A stretch of DNA of 5,063 bases from an uncultured Clostridia bacterium (GTDB lineage: Bacteria; Bacillota; Clostridia; Oscillospirales; Ruminococcaceae). Shown in pieces: positions 1-5,063 of the stretch (position 1 is its first letter; each line of letters starts with the position of its first letter). The stretch is taken from the NCBI GenBank assembly GCA_946183095.1, contig CAMHBE010000179.1, positions 1-5,063 on the forward strand. The letters are read 5' to 3'. The notes below the pieces were generated by a model. The model ran no database searches. It was given only the letters and a program-made list of their open reading frames with translations, and was not told where the DNA came from. A program made the position numbers and the translations under genes.

Positions 1-1674
1 CAATTTGTTCAGCATATTTATTCCCATAAGGAAATCCTCATCCGAATCTTCATCTGTGAAAGGGTCATATTTCTTGCCGGCGCAGCGTATGCGGACACCC
101 GTGCTCCCCGTAAGGGCAAATGCACGAAGGTCTATGCTCACGATGCCCGGTGTTTTCTGGATTATGACATTAAGAAGTTCTTCGATAGCAAGTCCGAGCT
201 TGATAGTCATTTTCATGTTCATATCGTTCTCGGCGCAGAATTCCTTTATTTTCTCGGCAGCGTCACAGGCTTCGTCCATATTCGCGGCGATCGAGAAATC
301 AAGTATCTTATGTTCGCGTTCGAGCCTGTCATCAAGCAGAAGAAAAGCGGATAAAGGCCGGTCGGTCTTTCTGCTCCTCGACAGTTCAACCGCTGTCATG
401 GCAGCTATCGTGAGGACAGTTGATAACACGGAAAGCGGCAGGAACAGCCACAGTTCGGCTCCGGAAACGGCAAGGACTACCGCCGCGGCAATGGGCATCA
501 AACAGCATCTTGCGCCGGAAGCGATATTGGCTTCGGCTATAAGCCCTATGGAGTTGAAGTGCTTTTCCCATATCCCGCAAAGCGTTGACAATATCACGCT
601 CAACCCGAGACAAATTATCGGAAAAAGCATATCGCTGCTCACGCCGAAGATCTTTTCTATAAGCCCGTGCGACAAAGCGGTAACGACAGCAAATATCGCT
701 GAAAATGCGATGCCCGTGACAGCTTCGATCTTGGTCAGCAGGCGGATGCCGCCGTTTTCGGAGGCGGTATAGTACGCGCTTATCATGGGCGCTCCCGCCC
801 TCGGGACACCCGAAACGATCATCAGCGAAAGCTCGGAAAGCGTGTTCAGGACCGCCCAGACAGCTGCTCCCTTCGGACCGAGTGTTGCAAGGATAATAGA
901 GTTCAGGAATATCAGCTTCACAGCGTCGAAAAGGTTGCCGAGGGCTGCCGGTGAGCCGTATTTCAGCATCGCTCTGACCTTTTTCAGGGTGATCTTCACC
1001 CATCCGATATGGTAGTTTGAATCCTTTCCCGACAGTATAACGAATCCGTATATCACGGCAGCGGCGGAAGATATCACGCTTGCCGCCGACGCTCCGGGCA
1101 GCCCGAGATCGAACACGAAGAGAAACAGCAGGTCGAACACGACATCGGCAGCGACAAGTATTATGACCGACACTGTCAGGGCCTTGGATCTGCCTTCAAG
1201 CTGGAGATAGCTGAGGGGCAGATACAGGAACACCGACGCGCCGGAACCTATGAACGTCACCAAAGAATACGAATAGACCTGATCGGCGAGCGCACCGCCT
1301 CCGGCAAGAGCTGTCGAGACAGGGCGGCAGAAGATAACGCCGGACACGGTAAACAGTACCGTTACCGCGGCACTGAAGAAAAATGCGATACGGTAATAGT
1401 CCTGCGCACTTTTCATATTCTCCTTGCCCGCATCTCTTGCCGAACATACCGACGCGCCGCCCGATATCAGCGAACCGAATGTACAAAGCACAAGATACAC
1501 CGGCATACTGAGATTTACGGCGGCAAGCGCGTCCTCGCCGAGCCTCTGCGATACGAATACGCTGTCTATCAGCGCGTTTATCGTAGCACCCAGCACCGAG
1601 AACATCACCGGGAAGAGCGTCCTGAAATACTCACGTTTAAGCAGTCTGTTATCCTGCCTTAATGAACTTTCCAT
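1..1674 (-). CDS. MATE-family transporter fused to a SpoIIAB/RsbW-like ATPase domain (partial, C-terminus cut by window edge)
   Basis: The frame starts at ATG 1672-1674 and is open for 558 codons to the left edge with no stop. Residues about 10-430 form a MATE multidrug/cation-antiporter-type transporter of the MepA/DinF-like kind: about 12 hydrophobic helices, with the N-terminal segment GATINALIDSVFVSQRLGED at 29-48 followed by ALAAVNLSMP, and a repeat-half loop near 215-240. After a basic linker (SRSRKTDRP, about 432-440), residues about 455-558 form a cytoplasmic GHKL/HATPase_c_2 domain. Its N-box LAIEELLNVI keeps the catalytic-type Glu498 and metal-binding Asn502. AGKKYDP (532-538) takes the place of the DxGxxF(D/N)P G1 box, and MGINML (550-555) is the likely G2-region start. 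By eye the G1 aspartate is Cys531. Roughly 20-40 residues are probably missing. There is no own Shine-Dalgarno; the start overlaps the STAS stop. Inferred role: a transporter whose activity or output is linked to STAS partner switching. The transported substrate is unknown. Confidence 0.92.
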   Translation of the reverse strand, partial: MESSLRQDNRLLKREYFRTLFPVMFSVLGATINALIDSVFVSQRLGEDALAAVNLSMPVYLVLCTFGSLISGGASVCSARDAGKENMKSAQDYYRIAFFFSAAVTVLFTVSGVIFCRPVSTALAGGGALADQVYSYSLVTFIGSGASVFLYLPLSYLQLEGRSKALTVSVIILVAADVVFDLLFLFVFDLGLPGASAASVISSAAAVIYGFVILSGKDSNYHIGWVKITLKKVRAMLKYGSPAALGNLFDAVKLIFLNSIILATLGPKGAAVWAVLNTLSELSLMIVSGVPRAGAPMISAYYTASENGGIRLLTKIEAVTGIAFSAIFAVVTALSHGLIEKIFGVSSDMLFPIICLGLSVILSTLCGIWEKHFNSIGLIAEANIASGARCCLMPIAAAVVLAVSGAELWLFLPLSVLSTVLTIAAMTAVELSRSRKTDRPLSAFLLLDDRLEREHKILDFSIAANMDEACDAAEKIKEFCAENDMNMKMTIKLGLAIEELLNVIIQKTPGIVSIDLRAFALTGSTGVRIRCAGKKYDPFTDEDSDEDFLMGINMLNKL

Positions 1675-1970
1675 TATTCAAGATCGAGCAGATCCACAAA
1701 TCCCGTAACTTCAAATATCTCCATGATAGCTTCGTTTGCTCCCTTGACAGTCATAGAGCCCTGTTTGTTCATAGTTTTCTGCGCAGAGAGCAGTACGCGA
1801 AGTCCTGCAGACGAAACATATTCAAGTTCGGATATATCGAACACGAGTTCCTTTATACCGTCGAGAGATGTCTTCAGCTCTGCTTCGAGCTGGGGTGCAG
1901 TAACGGTGTCAAGTCTCCCCTCGACCGATATGGTAAGCTGTGTACCGTTCTGTGTCTTATTGATAGTCAT
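1674..1970 (-). CDS. STAS-domain protein (SpoIIAA/RsbV-like anti-sigma factor antagonist), copy 2
   Basis: A 98-residue STAS protein, the expected partner and phosphorylation substrate of a SpoIIAB/RsbW-like ATPase. Seen: SVEGRLDTVTA (about 15-25), ELVFDISELEYVSSAGLRVLL (about 41-61) and TVKGANEAIMEIFEVTGF (about 74-91). Ser54 matches the phosphoacceptor of SpoIIAA; the next residue is Ala, so only one acceptor serine is likely at that site. The stop codon TAA shares its last A with the ATG of the downstream transporter-ATPase gene (TAATG). This arrangement predicts translational coupling and near-equal synthesis of the two products. That makes this copy the best candidate partner for the ATPase domain of the fusion, more so than the promoter-separated first copy. 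Confidence 0.94.
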   Translation of the reverse strand: MTINKTQNGTQLTISVEGRLDTVTAPQLEAELKTSLDGIKELVFDISELEYVSSAGLRVLLSAQKTMNKQGSMTVKGANEAIMEIFEVTGFVDLLDLE

Positions 1971-1979
1971 AATGGTTTT

Positions 1980-1984
1980 CCTCC
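1980..1984 (-). promoter_or_regulatory. Ribosome binding site of the second STAS gene
   Basis: GGAGG on the minus strand, 9 nt before the ATG at 1968-1970. It fixes the start of the second STAS gene and, through the overlapping stop/start, probably also sets translation of the transporter fusion behind it. Confidence 0.85.
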
Positions 1985-2000
1985 GTATATTTTCCGGTCA

Positions 2001-2026
2001 CAGGGTCGATATTGCCCTGCGGCAGG
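2001..2026 (-). promoter_or_regulatory. Small alternative hairpins in the 5' leader of the second STAS gene
   Basis: CAGGG (2001-2005) and CCCTG (2015-2019) can form a 5-bp stem with a 9-nt loop. CCTG (2016-2019) can instead pair with CAGG (2023-2026) across three bases. The two forms exclude each other. They lie near the expected 5' end of the transcript and about 16 nt upstream of the Shine-Dalgarno. A regulatory role is possible, but the stems are short. Confidence 0.3.
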
Positions 2027-2036
2027 TATTTCTTAT

Positions 2037-2065
2037 ATTATACCGTATTTGCAGAGATTTGTCTA
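2037..2065 (-). promoter_or_regulatory. Sigma-A-type promoter of the STAS/MATE-kinase operon
   Basis: The minus strand shows -35 TAGACA (2060-2065), a 17-bp spacer and a perfect -10 TATAAT (2037-2042). An A-rich stretch lies directly upstream of the -35 and could act as an UP element. Transcription would start near 2030, giving a leader of about 60 nt before the second STAS gene at 1970. This allows the second STAS gene and the transporter fusion to be expressed independently of the first STAS gene. Confidence 0.87.
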
Positions 2066-2092
2066 TATTTTTTTGCAATTTCGCAGGTTTTC

Positions 2093-2116
2093 GGAATGAC
2101 AGACATTCCCGGAATG
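2093..2116. repeat. Alternating GGAATG/CATTCC/GGAATG repeat upstream of second STAS promoter
   Basis: On the plus strand GGAATG (2093-2098), CATTCC (2104-2109) and GGAATG (2111-2116) follow one another. The middle copy can pair with either neighbour: a 5-nt loop on one side, a single-base centre on the other. It sits just after the first STAS stop and about 28-51 bp upstream of the -35 box at 2060-2065, where an activator or operator site would fit. No T run follows on the minus strand, so it is not a convincing terminator. Confidence 0.45.
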
Positions 2117-2123
2117 CCTAAAA

Positions 2124-2417
2124 TCAGTCATCCAGACCGAGTGCGCTCGACAGTCCCGTCATATCGAACACATCCATTACCGCGGGCTGGACATTCTTCA
2201 CGGTCAGAGCTTCACCGAATTTTTTTGACAGTCCAAGCAGCACTCTGAGACCGGACGATGAAACGTATGTAAGTTTCGCAAGGTCGAGTTCAAGCTCGGC
2301 AACTCCTTCCATATCGCTCTGCGTATCCTTATCAAAGGACATTGCAGCGACCGTGTCAAATCTCCCCGATAGCGTCATATAAAGCTTGTTTCCGTCTTTT
2401 TGGCTTGTTATGTTCAT
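2124..2417 (-). CDS. STAS-domain protein (SpoIIAA/RsbV-like anti-sigma factor antagonist), copy 1
   Basis: A 97-residue single-domain cytoplasmic STAS protein of usual length. Such proteins are phosphorylated on a serine by a cognate SpoIIAB/RsbW-type kinase; the unphosphorylated form binds the kinase and releases whatever the kinase holds. Seen: the N-terminal strand with SGRFDTV (about 17-23), the LELDLAKLTYVSSSGLRVLL segment (about 42-61), and the C-terminal TVKNV...VFDMTGL part (about 72-89). Ser54 aligns with the phosphorylated Ser58 of Bacillus SpoIIAA; the preceding Asp is Ser here. It is about 35-40% identical by eye to the second STAS protein downstream. Its Shine-Dalgarno is weak (AAAGAAG, 9 nt before ATG), unlike its neighbours. 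Translation may therefore depend on the structured leader upstream. No terminator is evident after it. Confidence 0.93.
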   Translation of the reverse strand: MNITSQKDGNKLYMTLSGRFDTVAAMSFDKDTQSDMEGVAELELDLAKLTYVSSSGLRVLLGLSKKFGEALTVKNVQPAVMDVFDMTGLSSALGLDD

Positions 2418-2457
2418 ACATCCACACTTCTTTCATACGATTTGCTGCCTGTAGGTA

Positions 2458-2717
2458 TGCGCCGCAAGGCACAATAAAACATTGCTGAGTGTCAATAAAG
2501 CAGGTGCGGCGGCGCATTCGCGCTTGTCTTTGCAGACGGCACAAGGGCTGCGCGCCCCACTGCACGATGCAGTGCTTTGACCGCCAAAGGCGTGCAGCAA
2601 CACGATGTTGCGGACGCTGCCGTCAAAAGGGCGCACGATGCGCCCAAACAAACGGCAGTAAAAGGACTGCACGCTTACCAAGCGGTCAATAGTTGACCTG
2701 CGGCAGCCTAACGCTGC
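2458..2717 (-). other. Densely structured non-coding region: candidate leader RNA or intergenic repeat element
   Basis: About 260 bp of GC-rich sequence between an AT-rich promoter and a STAS gene, filled with nested perfect inverted repeats. Core, in plus-strand coordinates: helix A 2577-2584/2682-2689 (8 bp); helix B 2590-2597/2667-2674 (8 bp); inside B, a hairpin at 2598-2610 and helix D 2617-2623/2652-2658 (7 bp), which encloses an A-rich internal loop and a 7-bp hairpin at 2629-2645. Flanking stems: 2558-2574 (7 bp), 2458-2465/2509-2516 (8 bp), 2519-2527/2541-2554 (interrupted), 2703-2707/2713-2717 (5 bp). Three hairpins share the apex CACGATG. A local hairpin at 2684-2698 competes with helix A. 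It lies about 40 nt downstream of the inferred start site, so on the minus strand it would be the 5' leader of the first STAS gene. It matches no RNA class I can name; tRNA and rRNA hallmarks are absent. A dispersed palindromic repeat is the main alternative. The open frames crossing it are shadows with Cys/Arg-rich, low-plausibility products. Confidence 0.6.
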
Positions 2718-2751
2718 ACCGAAATGATAATAAAACCAATAAAGCTTTTTG

Positions 2752-2775
2752 ATATGATATTATATTATATCATAT
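2752..2775. repeat. 9-bp inverted repeat covering the -10 region
   Basis: ATATGATAT and ATATCATAT face each other across a 6-nt centre (TATATT), a perfect palindrome in both arms. It spans both overlapping TATAAT boxes of the promoter at 2764-2792. Its placement would suit a repressor operator. AT-rich sequence produces such palindromes more easily than mixed sequence, so the regulatory role is inferred. Confidence 0.6.
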
Positions 2776-2792
2776 TTTTATGAAATTGTAAA
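2764..2792 (-). promoter_or_regulatory. Sigma-A-type promoter upstream of the first STAS gene
   Basis: The minus strand shows -35 TTTACA (2787-2792), a 17-bp spacer and -10 TATAAT (2764-2769). This is one mismatch from consensus with ideal spacing. A second TATAAT overlaps immediately downstream (2759-2764). Transcription would begin near 2757, leaving about 340 nt before the STAS start at 2417. The next gene in this direction is the STAS gene, so this is its likely promoter, unless the transcript is a free-standing RNA. Confidence 0.82.
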
Positions 2793-2876
2793 GCCCAAAC
2801 TTATAAAAAGAGCAAAACAGTCTATTTTAGCGGCGTGCGTTGTGCGATATGCAATACTTTATGGATATGAACGCAT

Positions 2877-2905
2877 AAAAACAGCGCCGCACGAATGCAG
2901 CGCTG
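2877..2905 (-). terminator. Intrinsic terminator of the chemoreceptor gene, UUCG loop
   Basis: On the minus strand a 10-bp stem (CAGCGCTGCA with TGCGGCGCTG, one G-U pair) encloses a TTCG tetraloop and is followed directly by TTTTT. It begins about 30 nt after the chemoreceptor TAA. Stem strength, the extra-stable tetraloop and the T run make this a confident Rho-independent terminator. It separates the chemoreceptor from the STAS genes transcriptionally. Confidence 0.93.
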
Positions 2906-2935
2906 CAATACATATTACAGATGATACCGTCTTCT

Positions 2936-4927
2936 TTATCTCAGGCGGAACTTCTCTACAAGGTCGTTCATCACCTTCGCCTGCGACAGGAGTTCCTGGC
3001 TGGACGCGGCAGTCTCTTCGGATGTCGCACTGTTGGTCTGTACGACATTGGATATCTGGCTGATACCCTCGGAGACCTGCTTGATAGATACCGCCTGACT
3101 GTCGGAAGAATCAGAGAGTTCGTTTATCGAGCCGGTGATAGAGTTTATCTCCTCCACCGTTGCGAGCAGGCTCTTTGCCGTTTCGTCGGCGATCTTCGTT
3201 CCCTGATTTACCGCGGCAACGGATGCCTGGATAAGGTCGGCGGTGTTCTTTGCCGCTTCGGAGGACTTGTTCGCAAGATTTCTTACTTCGTCCGCAACTA
3301 CCGCGAAGCCCTTGCCCGCCTCACCTGCTCTTGCAGCTTCAACAGCCGCATTGAGCGCGAGTATATTGGTCTGGAACGAGATATCTTCGATGATCTTGAT
3401 GACCTTGTCTATCTCAATGGAGCTGTTGCTGATATCCGCCATGGACTTTATGAGTACCTGCATACTCTCGTTGCTTTCCTGAACGCTTTGAGCGGTCGCT
3501 CTGACGCTCTCGTTCACATTGCGTGCATTCTGCGCGTTCTTGTTGACCTGTTCGGACAGTTCCGCGATAGTAGCGGAGAGCTGCTGAACTGCCGCCGCCT
3601 GCTGCATTGCGCCCTGGCTGAGATCCTGCGCACCTGCGGAAAGGCTGCCGGCACCGGAAGATACCTGCTGTGAAGTGCTGTCTATCTGCGAGATGGTAAC
3701 GTTCAGTGAAGACGAGATGTTGTCGAGGGCATCCTTTATCTTGGAGAACTCACCGACATAGTCAAGTTTCAGGCTGAATGCGAGGTTGCCGGCAGCTATC
3801 TCGTTGAGGATCGCGGAGATCTCGTCTATGTAATCAACATAGGAGTGGAGCCTTTCGGCGGTCTTGCCGAAGTTGTCGGAAAGCGTTCCGAACTCGTCGT
3901 TCGACTTGTAATCCACCTTTGTGTTGAGGTCGCCGTCCGCGATGCTCTGCGCAGCCCTGTCCAGCTTCTTGACAGGACGGATGACGAGTATCCTGATCAT
4001 AAGGAATACGATAGCCGCAAGCGCTACGATAGCGATTATCGCGATAACGATAAGGGACTGTGTGAGTTTGTGGGCATCCACAAGTATCTCATCTTCGGGA
4101 ACATAGAACACGGCTGCCCAGTTGCACCCTGGGACCCACTTTACATAGCAGTCCATTTTCTTTCCGTTCACGACTGCTTCATGATGTCCCTCGCTCTTGC
4201 CCGATATCCAGTCAACTGCCGCGCCATAGACAGTGTTCTTGTCGAGCTCGTCGAACGCCTTGCTCATTATGGCTTTATCGCTCACGCCGATGATTATTTT
4301 TGCACCCGCGTCCGCCATGAATGCGCCGCCCGTCTCTTCGAGCCTTACCGACGACATGATGCGGGAGATCTCTTCGAGCTGTACATCGCCCGCCGCAACG
4401 CCGCGCGCAGCCCCGCTCTTATCCTTGAGGACAGCGGTCGCGGAAACTACCATGTTGTTTATGGTAAGATCGTAGTAAGCGTCACCGAATGCGAAGCTCG
4501 GGTGAGAAAGACCTTCCTTGTACCAGCCTCTTGTCGTGGGGTCGTAATCGGGGCTCGGAAGCTCCCAGTTAGCAAATACCTCCTTCTTTTCGGTAGCTAT
4601 GTAGATACCGCCGGGACAGGCGCTGCTGAGCCCCTTTGTATGGTGAACATAATTTGCGGCGTCGTCTCCGGACAGATCCATGTACTCTATAGTATCGCGC
4701 TGTGCATCGAGATGTCCGATGATATCGTTCATCCACGCGGAAACTTCATTTACCGCGCTGTCTGCGCTTGTTTTAAGGAGTTCCCGGCTCTCGCCTTTGA
4801 GGATGTCGGTAGTGGTGGTCTGCACGATCAGGAGTATTGCCGCGATCGCAACGATAATAATAGGGATGAGCACAGCCATAAGTTTGATCTGGATGCTTAT
4901 CCTTTTGCGGGATGTATTTGGGTTCAT
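2936..4927 (-). CDS. Methyl-accepting chemotaxis protein, dCache_1 (amino-acid type) sensor
   Basis: A 663-residue transmembrane chemoreceptor that would sense an external ligand and control the CheA/CheW kinase at the cell pole. Seen, numbered from the ATG: TM1 at about 16-36; an extracellular sensor at about 40-285; TM2 at about 290-312; a HAMP domain at about 313-365, followed by a second HAMP-like linker (AAGNLAF..., about 378-405); then a long coiled-coil signalling domain. The kinase-contact hairpin tip, with [20 protein letters not shown], lies at about 522-541. The sensor carries Y128, R133, W135, Y136, Y151 and D181, in the order and spacing of the dCache amino-acid-binding motif known from Pseudomonas PctA, so an amino acid or related amine ligand is likely. 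There is no C-terminal CheR-tethering pentapeptide; the protein ends KFRLR. The ATG is chosen over the adjacent GTG because of Shine-Dalgarno spacing. A strong terminator follows, so the transcript probably ends with this gene. Confidence 0.97.
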   Translation of the reverse strand: MNPNTSRKRISIQIKLMAVLIPIIIVAIAAILLIVQTTTTDILKGESRELLKTSADSAVNEVSAWMNDIIGHLDAQRDTIEYMDLSGDDAANYVHHTKGLSSACPGGIYIATEKKEVFANWELPSPDYDPTTRGWYKEGLSHPSFAFGDAYYDLTINNMVVSATAVLKDKSGAARGVAAGDVQLEEISRIMSSVRLEETGGAFMADAGAKIIIGVSDKAIMSKAFDELDKNTVYGAAVDWISGKSEGHHEAVVNGKKMDCYVKWVPGCNWAAVFYVPEDEILVDAHKLTQSLIVIAIIAIVALAAIVFLMIRILVIRPVKKLDRAAQSIADGDLNTKVDYKSNDEFGTLSDNFGKTAERLHSYVDYIDEISAILNEIAAGNLAFSLKLDYVGEFSKIKDALDNISSSLNVTISQIDSTSQQVSSGAGSLSAGAQDLSQGAMQQAAAVQQLSATIAELSEQVNKNAQNARNVNESVRATAQSVQESNESMQVLIKSMADISNSSIEIDKVIKIIEDISFQTNILALNAAVEAARAGEAGKGFAVVADEVRNLANKSSEAAKNTADLIQASVAAVNQGTKIADETAKSLLATVEEINSITGSINELSDSSDSQAVSIKQVSEGISQISNVVQTNSATSEETAASSQELLSQAKVMNDLVEKFRLR

Positions 4928-4935
4928 CACATTTT

Positions 4936-4941
4936 CCTCCT
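4936..4941 (-). promoter_or_regulatory. Ribosome binding site of the chemoreceptor gene
   Basis: The minus strand reads AGGAGG here, a full match to the anti-Shine-Dalgarno sequence. It lies 8 nt before the ATG at 4925-4927 and 5 nt before an in-frame GTG at 4928-4930. The 8-nt spacing favours the ATG, which shortens the protein by one residue relative to the GTG start. Confidence 0.85.
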
Positions 4942-4966
4942 GTTATTTCTAACCATTTTATCTATT

Positions 4967-5063
4967 TTAAACAAGGAAGTTCTTTTCGCTAATCTCGAAG
5001 AACGGCCTCGCACTAAACTCATACTTCGCTTTCAGCTCGTCTTCGCCAAGTTGCTTTCTGTCA
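4967..5063 (-). CDS. C-terminal end of an unidentified protein (partial)
   Basis: A minus-strand frame is open from the right window edge for 31 codons and ends in TAA at 4967-4969. The other two minus frames are interrupted by stops in this stretch. The visible tail is charged and ends in ISEKNFLV, a normal-looking protein end with mixed Lys/Glu and aromatic residues. I do not recognise the family and cannot assign a function. It ends about 39 bases before the chemoreceptor start, in the same direction, and I see no good promoter or terminator between them, so the two could be co-transcribed. The fragment is short enough that an open frame by chance is a real alternative. Confidence 0.42.
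   Translation of the reverse strand, partial: DRKQLGEDELKAKYEFSARPFFEISEKNFLV

Noticed and set aside
5..772. Long plus-strand open frame of 255 codons
   Set aside because: It is antisense to the MATE-ATPase gene, which has clear transporter and GHKL motifs. The plus-strand product is Ser-rich with no domain and no convincing ribosome binding site.
386..1486. Two minus-strand open frames (386-1003 and 1196-1486)
   Set aside because: Both lie inside the MATE-ATPase gene in another frame and give Arg/Cys-rich sequence without recognisable features.
2093..2123. Terminator after the first STAS gene
   Set aside because: A 6-bp hairpin can form, but the minus strand continues GAAAACC with no T run, so termination is not supported.
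2356..2681. Minus-strand small ORFs across the structured region (2433-2681 and 2356-2565)
   Set aside because: Their products are Cys/Arg-rich and follow the inverted-repeat DNA, without good ribosome binding sites. The nested helices explain the sequence better than coding does.
2558..2717. tRNA or CRISPR array
   Set aside because: The nested helices lack the tRNA acceptor stem, CCA end and T-loop signature. The repeated 7-mer is too short and too irregularly embedded for CRISPR repeats and spacers.
2921..3673. Plus-strand open frame of 250 codons
   Set aside because: It is antisense to the conserved signalling domain of the chemoreceptor. Such shadows are common opposite the repetitive coiled-coil coding sequence.
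4928..4930. GTG start for the chemoreceptor
   Set aside because: It is in frame, but only 5 nt from the AGGAGG; the next codon is ATG at 8 nt spacing, so the ATG is preferred.

Overview
The window looks like a chromosomal segment from a gut-type Clostridia bacterium, probably Ruminococcaceae/Oscillospiraceae. This is inferred from frequent ATA (Ile) and AGA/AGG (Arg) codons at moderate GC, strong GGAGG ribosome binding sites, AT-rich sigma-A-type promoters, a dCache chemoreceptor, and SpoIIAA/SpoIIAB-like partner-switching domains. No 16S or other marker is present, so the placement is tentative.

Everything convincing is read from the minus strand, so transcription runs from high to low coordinates. 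At the right edge is the last 31 codons of an unidentified ORF (4967-5063). Next comes a complete methyl-accepting chemotaxis protein with an amino-acid-type dCache sensor (2936-4927), closed by a textbook UUCG-loop intrinsic terminator (2877-2905). A 518-bp gene-free stretch (2418-2935) follows. It holds a strong promoter (2764-2792), a palindrome over the -10 box, and about 260 bp of GC-rich sequence packed with nested inverted repeats. If transcribed from that promoter, this would be a roughly 340-nt structured leader for the first STAS gene (2124-2417). A second strong promoter (2037-2065) drives a second STAS gene (1674-1970), whose stop codon overlaps the start of a large membrane protein (1-1674, running off the left edge).

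The most notable gene is that last one. It is a 12-helix MATE transporter fused to a cytoplasmic SpoIIAB/RsbW-like GHKL ATPase domain. Each neighbouring STAS protein keeps the serine that such kinases phosphorylate. Together they look like a partner-switching module in which the kinase/anti-sigma-like half is welded to a transporter: STAS protein phosphorylation or binding would be coupled to transport state, or would gate transport. The phosphatase and any sigma factor such a circuit normally needs are not in the window. The chemoreceptor is separated by a terminator and is probably an independent unit.
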